From VBAS01 sp964581455 (lineage in GTDB: Bacteria > Bacteroidota > Bacteroidia > Chitinophagales > Chitinophagaceae): a stretch of 10,514 nt of DNA. This document shows positions 1 through 6,140 of the stretch, in pieces. The notes beneath the pieces were generated by a model. The model did not search any database and was not told where the DNA came from. It was given only the letters and a program-made list of their open reading frames with translations. The stretch is from positions 1 through 10,514 of the forward strand of contig CAZOOT010000112.1 in assembly GCA_964581455.1 (NCBI GenBank), given 5' to 3'. The first letter of the stretch is position 1, and the number at the start of each line of letters is the position of its first letter. The translations under genes and the position numbers were made by a program.

Positions 1-689
1 GATTAAAAAAAGCAGGGTACGCTACTAATCCCAGGTATCCATTAATATTAATTAAACTGATTGAAGACTACCATCTGCAGGATTATACATTAATTGCACT
101 GGGAAGAATGGAACGTTCTGAAGAGTTTTTTGTGAAACAGGAACATGTAAAACCAGAGAGCCAAACAAACAATGTATTACCAGCAACAGCTATTGAAGAA
201 AAACCTGTTGTGATGAAACCGGAACCGGGAATTTTTTTAGTAGCAAGCAAAAAAGCAAAAGGAGATCAGGAACACCCGGTTATAAATAAAACTAGAATAG
301 AAGAAAAGCCTGTATATCCTGATGGAGAGTTTAAGATAAATGAAACCAGAGTGATCTATGCAAGAAAAGGAACTTCTTTTTTAAGTATTGCTGAAAAATA
401 CGGATTGCCACTTGCCCGTATTTTTGATTTTAATGATATGAAAGTTCAGGAATTTGTGGAAAGTGATCAGTTGATCTATTTAATGAGAAAAAGAAAAACA
501 GGAATTAGTGACCAGTACATTGTAAAAGAAGAAGACTCTCTTTTTGGAATTGCACAAACCGTAGCAATGAGAATAGAAAGTTTAATGGAATACAATTATC
601 TAAAACAGGGCATGATGCCACCTGCAGGTACAGTTTTATATCTTAAAGGAAAAACACCGGCTTTACCTGTAATTACTTCAGGAAAATAA
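1..689 (+). CDS. Glucosaminidase (GH73-type) with two C-terminal LysM repeats, 5'-truncated by window edge
   Basis: The reading frame is open from base 3 and has no start inside the window that needs to be used; the Met at 108 is internal. The first ~36 visible residues (LKKAGYATNPRYP, then IKLIEDYHLQDY) resemble the end of the Bacteroidota FlgJ-like/GH73 beta-N-acetylglucosaminidase domain, which cuts the peptidoglycan glycan chain. A Lys/Glu/Pro-rich linker follows, carrying the motif IEEKPV twice. Two LysM-like repeats come next, at about bases 345-485 (YARKGTSFLSIAEKYGL) and 510-650 (YIVKEEDSLFGIAQ); LysM binds peptidoglycan N-acetylglucosamine. 228 residues are visible and the catalytic part lies outside the window. 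It probably acts in the periplasm in cell-wall turnover or division. hpt starts 13 bp downstream, so the two may be cotranscribed. The LysM calls are firm; the GH73 call rests on the short tail and family architecture. Confidence 0.82.
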   Translation, partial: LKKAGYATNPRYPLILIKLIEDYHLQDYTLIALGRMERSEEFFVKQEHVKPESQTNNVLPATAIEEKPVVMKPEPGIFLVASKKAKGDQEHPVINKTRIEEKPVYPDGEFKINETRVIYARKGTSFLSIAEKYGLPLARIFDFNDMKVQEFVESDQLIYLMRKRKTGISDQYIVKEEDSLFGIAQTVAMRIESLMEYNYLKQGMMPPAGTVLYLKGKTPALPVITSGK

Positions 690-702
690 ATACAGCATAG
701 AC

Positions 703-1236
703 ATGTCACAGGTTAAAGTTCATGATAAAACGTTTGGGCCTTATTTATCCGAAGAGGAAATACAAAACCAGATCAGAAAAATGGCTGATGCCATTAATTC
801 CGATTATGCCGGTCTTCGTCCGATGTGTATTGCTATTCTCAACGGTTCATTCATGTTTGCTTCCGATCTTTTTAAAAACCTCACTATCGACGCAGAAATT
901 TGTTTTATCAAGCTGGCATCATATAAGGGAACCACTTCCAGTGGCCAGGTGATAACAGCAATTGGTCTTGATGTAGATTTGATCGGAAAGGACATCATCA
1001 TAGTAGAGGATATCGTGGATACAGGAAAAACCCTTAATGAATTTTTGCCAAAACTATTACACCAGCAACCTGCTTCATTAAAAATAGCGGCACTATTGCA
1101 CAAACCTGATGCTTTGAAATTTCCAATCCGGATTGATTATCTCGGCTTCTCTATCCCCAATAAGTTTGTAGTAGGTTATGGGCTGGATTATGATGGTTTG
1201 GGCAGGAATTTCAGGGAAATATATCAGGTGATCTGA
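703..1236 (+). CDS. hpt: Hypoxanthine phosphoribosyltransferase
   Basis: This type I phosphoribosyltransferase of purine salvage transfers the ribose-phosphate of PRPP to hypoxanthine (and usually guanine), giving IMP or GMP in the cytoplasm. The 177 residues match the family's usual length. The PRPP-binding loop VEDIVDTGKT is at residues 101-110, with the two acidic residues E102/D103 typical of HPRT. The pyrophosphate-loop segment ILNGSFMFASDL is at 45-56, the flexible loop SYKGTTSSG at 73-81, the purine-contacting LLHKP lysine at 134, and the C-terminal hallmark VGYGLDYDGLGRN at 157-169. The ATG at 703 is the first start after the upstream stop and the N-terminus (VHDKTFGPYLSEEEI) fits Bacteroidota homologues. 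No strong Shine-Dalgarno sequence is seen, which is normal for this phylum. It lies 13 bp behind the LysM gene on the same strand; that link looks positional rather than functional. Confidence 0.95.
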   Translation: MSQVKVHDKTFGPYLSEEEIQNQIRKMADAINSDYAGLRPMCIAILNGSFMFASDLFKNLTIDAEICFIKLASYKGTTSSGQVITAIGLDVDLIGKDIIIVEDIVDTGKTLNEFLPKLLHQQPASLKIAALLHKPDALKFPIRIDYLGFSIPNKFVVGYGLDYDGLGRNFREIYQVI

Positions 1237-1292
1237 GAATGCTGTAACATCTTACTTGTTTTTTCGTACATTGATAGAAGGCATATTTTCAT

Positions 1293-3056
1293 TTGAAAAC
1301 CCTGGTTCAAATACTATTATTTCAAGTACTGGTTATTTCTGTTTTTGGCCAGTCTTTTTATCTCAAAGGTGAAGTAAGAGATGAAACCGGTAAGCTTTTA
1401 CAGAATGTAAATATCAGGCTGATCAGCACAGGTTATATGTATCGGACAGGTAATTTTGGTTCTTTTGGTATTCCTACAACAAAGGCTATTGATTCTCTTT
1501 TTTTCTCCTTTCAGGGTTATCAGAGTCAGGGTCTTACTGTTAATGCAAACGAATTTATTACTGTTACGCTCAAATTATTATCTACAGTTGTAACAAAAGT
1601 TAAAGGCGACAAACTGGTTTCATTAACAAAGGACCTTTCATTTGAAGAGCAAAGAAGTTGGTATGTGGGTGATGAAACCTATTCAAGTCTGATTGAAAAT
1701 AGTTTTGTTGATGCAAAAAAATATCCACTAACCGCAGTTTCATTAAATATTGACCGGGCATCATATAGTAATACAAGACGTTTTATCAATCTTGGTTTGG
1801 CAGTACCTCCCGATGCAGTTCGCATAGAGGAGATGCTGAATAATTTCAATTTTGATTATGAACATCCTCCGGGAAATGAAATATTCAATATTAAATCGAG
1901 ACTCACGACATGCCCCTGGAAAAAGGGGAATCAATTATTTTTTATTAATGTAGTTTCAAAAAAACTGAATCTTGATTCTTTACCACCATCAAACCTTGTA
2001 TTTCTGATTGACATTTCCGGCTCAATGGATATGCCTAACAGGTTACCCTTGCTGAAATCGGCTTTCGGCTTATTAACGCTAAACCTGCGGGAACAAGATA
2101 CGATCAGCATTGTTATTTATGGAGGAGCAGTAGGTGTCATGTTGTTTCCAACCAGTGGAAATGAAAAAGAAAAAATTTATAAAGCGATAGACGAAATAAC
2201 TCCCGGAGGTTCTACCCCTGGCGAAGCCGGAATTAAATTGGCATACAAACTGGCTAAGGAACATTTTATTGAGGGAGGGAATAACCGGATCATTTTGGCA
2301 ACTGATGGGGATTTTAATGTGGGTCTGAAAACCGAAAAGGAACTGGATGAGCTTATTTCAAGCCATAGGGATTTAGGTATCTATCTCACCTGCCTGGGTG
2401 TGGGCATGGGAAATTATAAAGATTCAAAGATCCAAACTTTGGCAAAGAAAGGGAATGGAAATTTTGCTTACCTGGATACTTACCAGGAAGCAGAAAAAAT
2501 ATTAATGAAAGAATTTACACAAACATTGTACACGGTAGCGGATGATGTTTATATGAACGTGAAATTTGATCCTGCGTTTGTAAAAAAATACAGGTTAATT
2601 GGATTTGATAATAAGGTAGGTGCTTTAGCAGATCAAAATTCTATTATGGAAGGCGGGGAGATCGGATCAGGACATTCCATTATTGCCGCATTTGAAATAG
2701 AAACAAATAATCAAATAAAAAATGATATTTCAAAAGGAATATTTACAGAAATAGACCTGTTGTACAAATTGCCTTTTGATACAGCCCGTCAGGTCATCAA
2801 TAAGAAAATTTCTTATGAATTAGTTTCCTATAAAACCATTGAACCGAAATACAAGTTTGCTTCAGCAGTGATCATGTATGGGGAGATGCTGAAAAAATCA
2901 ACATTTGTAAAAGATATGACATGGGGAGAAGTATTATTTCATGCAAGCGAAGCTGCTAATCCTACTGATATCAACCAAAGCCAATTTGCAGAGTTGGTTT
3001 ATAACACTAAAACACTTTATACAAAATCCAAAAAGAAAAGAAAAAAGAATTATTAA
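1293..3056 (+). CDS. YfbK-like von Willebrand factor A protein with N-terminal carboxypeptidase-regulatory-like domain
   Basis: The start is a TTG: an in-frame stop lies at 1275, no ATG lies between, and a signal peptide begins at once (KTLVQILLFQVLVISVFGQ, cleavage near residue 19-20). AGAAGG at 1276-1281 is a plausible ribosome binding site. Residues ~22-95 look like a CarboxypepD_reg-like beta-sandwich (GEVRDETGKLLQNVNIRL). The YfbK N-terminal region follows at ~140-225 (SYSNTRRFINLGLAVPPDAV, then TCPWKKGNQL). The VWA domain (~232-400) has a complete MIDAS metal site: DISGS at 240-244, T308 in GGSTPG and D338 in TDGDFNVG. The YfbK C-terminal domain (DUF3520-like) runs from ~400 to 575 (YRLIGFDN, GGEIGSGH). 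The tail is very basic (KSKKKRKKNY). There is no lipobox Cys, so it is probably periplasmic rather than a lipoprotein. The molecular role of this family is not settled; the VWA domain implies metal-dependent protein binding. The stop overlaps that of convergent dnaJ. Confidence 0.9.
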   Translation: MKTLVQILLFQVLVISVFGQSFYLKGEVRDETGKLLQNVNIRLISTGYMYRTGNFGSFGIPTTKAIDSLFFSFQGYQSQGLTVNANEFITVTLKLLSTVVTKVKGDKLVSLTKDLSFEEQRSWYVGDETYSSLIENSFVDAKKYPLTAVSLNIDRASYSNTRRFINLGLAVPPDAVRIEEMLNNFNFDYEHPPGNEIFNIKSRLTTCPWKKGNQLFFINVVSKKLNLDSLPPSNLVFLIDISGSMDMPNRLPLLKSAFGLLTLNLREQDTISIVIYGGAVGVMLFPTSGNEKEKIYKAIDEITPGGSTPGEAGIKLAYKLAKEHFIEGGNNRIILATDGDFNVGLKTEKELDELISSHRDLGIYLTCLGVGMGNYKDSKIQTLAKKGNGNFAYLDTYQEAEKILMKEFTQTLYTVADDVYMNVKFDPAFVKKYRLIGFDNKVGALADQNSIMEGGEIGSGHSIIAAFEIETNNQIKNDISKGIFTEIDLLYKLPFDTARQVINKKISYELVSYKTIEPKYKFASAVIMYGEMLKKSTFVKDMTWGEVLFHASEAANPTDINQSQFAELVYNTKTLYTKSKKKRKKNY

Positions 3057-4210
3057 GAGAACATTTCTCTCATCTTATCAAGAAAGCTTTTCTCTGATTT
3101 ATCAGGATGTGGTTTAAAATTGGGGGACTGCCCAAGTTTTTCAATTGCAAATTTTTCTTCAGCACTCAGATGTTGTGGTGTCCAAACATTAATATGAATG
3201 AGTTGATCCCCTTTCTGATAACTGTTTACTGCCGGAAATCCTTTTCCTTTCAACCGGAAAATCTTACCGCTTTGTGTCCCGGCAGGAATTTTGATCTTGG
3301 CCCTGCCATCAATTGTTGGTACTTCAATCTGGGTGCCAAACACAGCATCTGGAAATGAGATATGAAGATCGTATGCTACATTTAATCCATCTCTTTGTAA
3401 TTCCTTGTGCTGTTCTTCTTCAATCAGGATTATCAGATCGCCAGCCATTCCACCACGTTCTCCCGCATTACCTTTTCCATTTACATTTAATTGCATTCCT
3501 TCCTGTACACCTGCAGGAATATCTATAGAAACAGTTTCTTCATCAAATATTCTTCCTTCACCTTTGCAGGAGGAACACTTGGATGTGATGGTAGTTCCTT
3601 CGCCATAGCATGCAGGACATGTAGTCACAGTCTGCATCTGGCCAATAAAAGTATTTGTAACCCTTCTTACCTGTCCGCTGCCGCCGCAAGTACTGCAATT
3701 TTGTACGCTTCCTTTATCCTTAGCTCCACTTCCCTGGCAAGTACTGCAGCTTACATGTTTTTTAACTTTGATTTTTTTATTAACGCCCTTGGCTATTTCT
3801 TCATAACTGAGCTTGATCTTCACCCTAAGATTACTTCCCCGAACACCTCTGCTTCTGGATGTACGGCTACGATTTCCACCGCCGCCAAAAAAACTGCCGA
3901 AAACATCGTCACCAAAAACATCTCCAAACTGGCTGAAGATATCTTCCATATTCATTCCACCTCCGGCATGGCCACGGCCATTACTACTTACACCTGCATG
4001 CCCATAACGGTCATATTGTGCTTTTTTATCTGCATCACTTAATATTTCATAAGCTTCAGCTGCTTCTTTAAATTTTTCTTCTGAAGTTTTATTGCCGGGA
4101 TTGCGATCAGGATGATGCTGCATGGCTACTTTACGATAAGCCTTTTTTATCTCATCCGCGGATGCATTTTTTCCAACACCCAATATTTCGTAAAAATCTC
4201 TTTTTGACAT
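3053..4210 (-). CDS. dnaJ: Chaperone protein DnaJ (Hsp40, class I)
   Basis: This is the co-chaperone that delivers unfolded protein to DnaK and stimulates its ATPase, in the cytoplasm. All class I parts are present in order. The J domain (residues 1-70) has HPD at 33-35. A Gly/Phe-rich stretch runs ~74-115 and includes FGSFFGGGG. The zinc domain has four CxxCxGxG units at C155/C158, C172/C175, C198/C201 and C212/C215. The substrate-binding C-terminal domains follow (IPAGVQEGMQL, then KIPAGTQSGKIFRLKGKG). The 385 residues are the normal length. The ATG at 4208-4210 gives the canonical MSKRDFYEILGV start. It lies 98 bp downstream of grpE on the same strand, an arrangement common in Bacteroidota, and I see no good promoter in that gap, so cotranscription is likely. 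The stop codon overlaps that of the convergent VWA gene by 4 bp. Confidence 0.98.
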   Translation of the reverse strand: MSKRDFYEILGVGKNASADEIKKAYRKVAMQHHPDRNPGNKTSEEKFKEAAEAYEILSDADKKAQYDRYGHAGVSSNGRGHAGGGMNMEDIFSQFGDVFGDDVFGSFFGGGGNRSRTSRSRGVRGSNLRVKIKLSYEEIAKGVNKKIKVKKHVSCSTCQGSGAKDKGSVQNCSTCGGSGQVRRVTNTFIGQMQTVTTCPACYGEGTTITSKCSSCKGEGRIFDEETVSIDIPAGVQEGMQLNVNGKGNAGERGGMAGDLIILIEEEQHKELQRDGLNVAYDLHISFPDAVFGTQIEVPTIDGRAKIKIPAGTQSGKIFRLKGKGFPAVNSYQKGDQLIHINVWTPQHLSAEEKFAIEKLGQSPNFKPHPDKSEKSFLDKMREMFS

Positions 4211-4308
4211 AATTTTTTAAAGTACTAAAGTGTCAATTTGCAAACCCGGAAAAGATATATCATCAGGTGAATGTCTCAAATAGTTTGCGTCATAACAAAT
4301 TTGGATAT

Positions 4309-4896
4309 TTATTTTCCTACTACCACTTTTGCATAGCGAATAATCTTATCGTTGAGATAGTATCCTTTTTCCACTTCATCAATCACTTTTCCTACCTGTT
4401 CTTCCGATGGTGCAGGAACTTCTGTAATAGCTTCATGTAAATGCGGATCAAATTCCATATTCACGGTTTCCATTGGTTTAAGTCCCCTGGCAGTTAATTG
4501 ATTTTTGAATTTTGTAAAAATAAGCTTCATGCCTTCTTTAAGCTGTTCTATATCATCCGTATTATCCATTTGTTTTTCAGCTCTGGAAAAATCGTCCAAA
4601 ACTACCAGCAGATCAGTGATCAAATCCTTTCCGGCTGTTTGAATTAATTCTATTTTTTCTTTAGAACTTCTTTTTCTGAAATTGTCAAATTCAGCAACTT
4701 TCCGGAGGAATTTGTCTTTCATATCATCCAATTCTAATTGCAATCTCTCAACTTCGGATTCTTCTCCAACCGGTTCATTCAAGTGGGTGTTCCCACTCAT
4801 GTTTTCGTCAGCATTTATATCCATTTTTACATCATTTAAAGCTTCTTCCTGCATTTTTGCCTGTTCTTTTGTTTCCTTCATATCTTTTTGACTCAT
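4309..4896 (-). CDS. grpE: Nucleotide exchange factor GrpE
   Basis: GrpE releases ADP from DnaK and so drives its cycle with DnaJ. The 195-residue product starts MSQKDMKETKEQ. It has an acidic, poorly ordered N-terminus (to ~45), a heptad-rich helix (~46-110: VERLQLELDDMKDKFLRKVAEFDNF in outline) and the family signature at ~149-193 (FDPHLHEAITEVPAP, then EEVEKGYY-like and IIRYAKVVV segments). An in-frame ATG exists 48 bases further upstream (4944), but its extra 16 residues are hydrophobic and unlike GrpE. They also overlap a good promoter whose -7 box is at 4915-4922, downstream of that codon, so the start at 4896 is preferred; another Met at 4881 is possible. No CIRCE (HrcA) operator was found upstream. 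dnaJ follows on the same strand. Confidence 0.96.
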   Translation of the reverse strand: MSQKDMKETKEQAKMQEEALNDVKMDINADENMSGNTHLNEPVGEESEVERLQLELDDMKDKFLRKVAEFDNFRKRSSKEKIELIQTAGKDLITDLLVVLDDFSRAEKQMDNTDDIEQLKEGMKLIFTKFKNQLTARGLKPMETVNMEFDPHLHEAITEVPAPSEEQVGKVIDEVEKGYYLNDKIIRYAKVVVGK

Positions 4897-4914
4897 TTTT
4901 TTCAAAATTGATTG

Positions 4915-4944
4915 CAAAGGTAAGGTTGTCAACAATTCTGCCAA
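4915..4944 (-). promoter_or_regulatory. Bacteroidota-type promoter for grpE-dnaJ
   Basis: On the - strand the sequence reads TTG-N19-TACCTTTG. This fits the known Bacteroidota consensus TTG/TTTG (-33) and TAnnTTTG (-7) exactly, with the usual spacing. The -7 box is at 4922-4915 and the -33 TTG at 4944-4942. Transcription should start near 4910, leaving a leader of about a dozen bases before the ATG at 4896. The site therefore also decides the grpE start codon. Seen directly; the activity is inferred. Confidence 0.7.
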
Positions 4945-5008
4945 CTATAAACTCAGGGACAAAATGTCGCAGCCTAAGTATGGAATTGGAATTTAAATTA
5001 AGGGGGGT

Positions 5009-5038
5009 GAAAAATAAAAAACCCTTCCGGGGAAGGGC
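5009..5038 (-). terminator. Rho-independent terminator after the small T9SS-tail gene
   Basis: On the - strand, the inverted repeat CCCTTC/GAAGGG (5037-5032 with 5027-5022, tetraloop between, extendable by one G:C pair) is followed at once by TTTTTTATTTTT (5021-5010). It lies 22 bp past the stop of the gene at 5060-5401 and separates that unit from grpE-dnaJ. This is the best terminator in the window. Confidence 0.85.
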
Positions 5039-5059
5039 TATAAACTTTTATTTGAAACC

Positions 5060-5401
5060 TTATCTTGCTACCTGGAATTTACCAGATTCAATTAGTTTTC
5101 CCATTTGGTCTTTTAGCTGATAAATATAAACACCACGGTTAAAAGAAGTAAGGTCCAGCGTGGTACTTGTATTGATGTTTTTGGCTTCATGAACCTGTCT
5201 GCCAATAAAATTAATTACATGCAGTGTATAACCTCTTTCAAAATCTTTTTGAAAATCAAACTTGATAAAGGAAACTGCAGGATTGGGATAAATCTTCATA
5301 ATCCTTTTAGTGTTTTCTGTAGAAGGTTCAAGGGGTCTTTGTGCCGATGAAGCAACGGAAAACAATAGAATAAAGGATAGTATGGTTAAAGTTCGTAACA
5401 A
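5060..5401 (-). CDS. Small secreted protein consisting of a signal peptide plus T9SS type A sorting domain
   Basis: The 113-residue product begins at a TTG (5401-5399); the frame is closed by TGA at 5428-5426 and contains no ATG before the signal peptide. Residues 1-20 are a signal peptide (LTILSFILLFSVASSA, cut before QRPLEP). Only ~13 residues of linker follow before a T9SS type A C-terminal domain (Por_Secre_tail, TIGR04183-like) that runs to the end: KIYPNPAVSFIKF at 36-48, INFIGRQVHEA at 63-73, FNRGVYIYQL at 87-96, and the closing GKFQV at 107-111. In larger cargo this domain directs outer-membrane passage and is often removed on the surface. Here there is essentially no passenger. It could be a bona fide minimal secreted protein or the remnant of a longer cargo. 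A strong terminator follows and a candidate promoter precedes it, so it appears to be its own transcription unit. Confidence 0.85.
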   Translation of the reverse strand: MLRTLTILSFILLFSVASSAQRPLEPSTENTKRIMKIYPNPAVSFIKFDFQKDFERGYTLHVINFIGRQVHEAKNINTSTTLDLTSFNRGVYIYQLKDQMGKLIESGKFQVAR

Positions 5402-5426
5402 CGAAACAAATTTACTTTTAATTGCT

Positions 5427-5457
5427 CAAAATAGGTTCTTTTTTTTTTCTATGCAAA
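5427..5457 (-). promoter_or_regulatory. Candidate promoter of the small T9SS-tail gene, with an A10 tract in the spacer
   Basis: On the - strand TTTG (5457-5454), then 20 bases, then TATTTTG (5433-5427). The latter is one base shorter than the TAnnTTTG consensus. The spacer holds a run of ten A (5448-5439). Position, about 26 bp before the TTG start, fits a short leader. The -7 box is imperfect, so this is tentative. Confidence 0.4.
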
Positions 5458-5518
5458 GTAAAAGCCACAGATCTTCAAGAATGTTAAAAATCACGTACTT
5501 ATAACAAAAAAATAGTAA

Positions 5519-6004
5519 TTATACGGCACCCCCCACAGCTAGTCTCTTAAGAATGAGGTTGATGTTTTTAAAATTTGGTTGCTCTTTAGCCTGTTCCAAA
5601 ATCTCAGCATATTGAACGATCCCTTTTTTGTCTATGATAAACGCTGAACGTTTAGAAACCCCTTTCATGTTATAGCTAAACAATTCGTAAAGACATCCAT
5701 AATCACTTGAAACGTTTTTATTGAAATCGCTGAGTAATGTAAAATTTAACTGTTGTTCTGATTTATACTTTGCCAACGATTGTAAGGCATCTACCGAAAT
5801 TCCAAAAACCTTTGCATTGGCATTATTGTAAAAAGAAATATTGTCTCTTACAGAACAAAGTTCTGCAGTACAGACACTGGTAAATGCAAGGGGAAAAAAA
5901 AGTAATAACACATTCTGGTCTCTTTGTTCGGACAGTGTTATTTTGTTTTTCTCACTATCATATAAAGTAAAATCCGGTGCAGGATCCCCAATTCTGATCT
6001 TCAT
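5519..6004 (-). CDS. Thiol peroxiredoxin, AhpE/Bcp group
   Basis: The enzyme reduces hydrogen peroxide and organic hydroperoxides through a reactive cysteine, in the cytoplasm (no signal peptide). The 161 residues show the AhpC/TSA thioredoxin fold: GDPAPDFTL at 6-14, the active-site segment FFPLAFTSVCTAELC at 36-50 with Pro38, Thr42 and peroxidatic Cys45, and the conserved active-site Arg at 119 (SKRSAFIID). The FFPLAFT wording is typical of AhpE-type enzymes, but a second Cys at 50 gives the C-x4-C spacing of E. coli Bcp, so an intramolecular disulfide is possible; Cys104 is a third candidate. The ATG at 6004 starts directly at MKIRIGDPAPDF as expected. It is divergent from the aquaporin gene, with 136 bp between. 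The exact subfamily and electron donor cannot be settled from sequence. Confidence 0.93.
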   Translation of the reverse strand: MKIRIGDPAPDFTLYDSEKNKITLSEQRDQNVLLLFFPLAFTSVCTAELCSVRDNISFYNNANAKVFGISVDALQSLAKYKSEQQLNFTLLSDFNKNVSSDYGCLYELFSYNMKGVSKRSAFIIDKKGIVQYAEILEQAKEQPNFKNINLILKRLAVGGAV

Positions 6005-6064
6005 TTTAAAAATGAATTTATGTGAATAATTGTCTTAAAGCAGTTCATAACATTCGATTATCTT

Positions 6065-6072
6065 CAAATTTA
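6065..6072 (-). promoter_or_regulatory. Possible -7 box (TAAATTTG) for the peroxiredoxin gene
   Basis: TAAATTTG on the - strand matches TAnnTTTG exactly and would place transcription start about 55 bases before the ATG at 6004. No TTG/TTTG was found at the right distance upstream, so only half of the promoter is supported, in a very AT-rich stretch. Confidence 0.35.
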
Positions 6073-6110
6073 TAAATAAGCACTAAAGAAGAATTAAATA
6101 TTTTTTATAC

Positions 6111-6125
6111 CCGAATTTCATTCGG
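6111..6125. repeat. Perfect inverted repeat CCGAAT-TTC-ATTCGG before the aquaporin gene
   Basis: Six-base arms with a 3-base spacer lie 15 bp ahead of the aquaporin ATG, in otherwise AT-rich DNA. Position suits an operator or a small hairpin in the leader. The same arms recur at the gene's 3' end (6735-6762). Confidence 0.6.
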
Positions 6126-6140
6126 ACAAAACCAACAATT

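Noticed and set aside
108..689. The LysM gene as a complete 193-residue protein starting at the Met at 108
   Set aside because: The frame is open to the window edge and the residues before that Met resemble the end of a GH73 glucosaminidase domain, so the gene is cut by the edge.
1237..1292. Promoter between hpt and the VWA gene (TACATTG near 1268)
   Set aside because: It is one T short of the -7 consensus and no TTG lies at the right distance; not good enough to call.
3313..4042. Several + strand open frames opposite dnaJ
   Set aside because: They are antisense shadows of a well-conserved gene, resemble no known family, and contain unlikely residue composition.
4211..4308. Separate promoter for dnaJ in the grpE-dnaJ gap
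   Set aside because: TTTG strings occur on the - strand but none has TA at the right place for TAnnTTTG, so readthrough from grpE is simpler.
4897..5000. CIRCE (HrcA) operator before grpE
   Set aside because: No TTAGCACTC/GAGTGCTAA-like inverted repeat was found.
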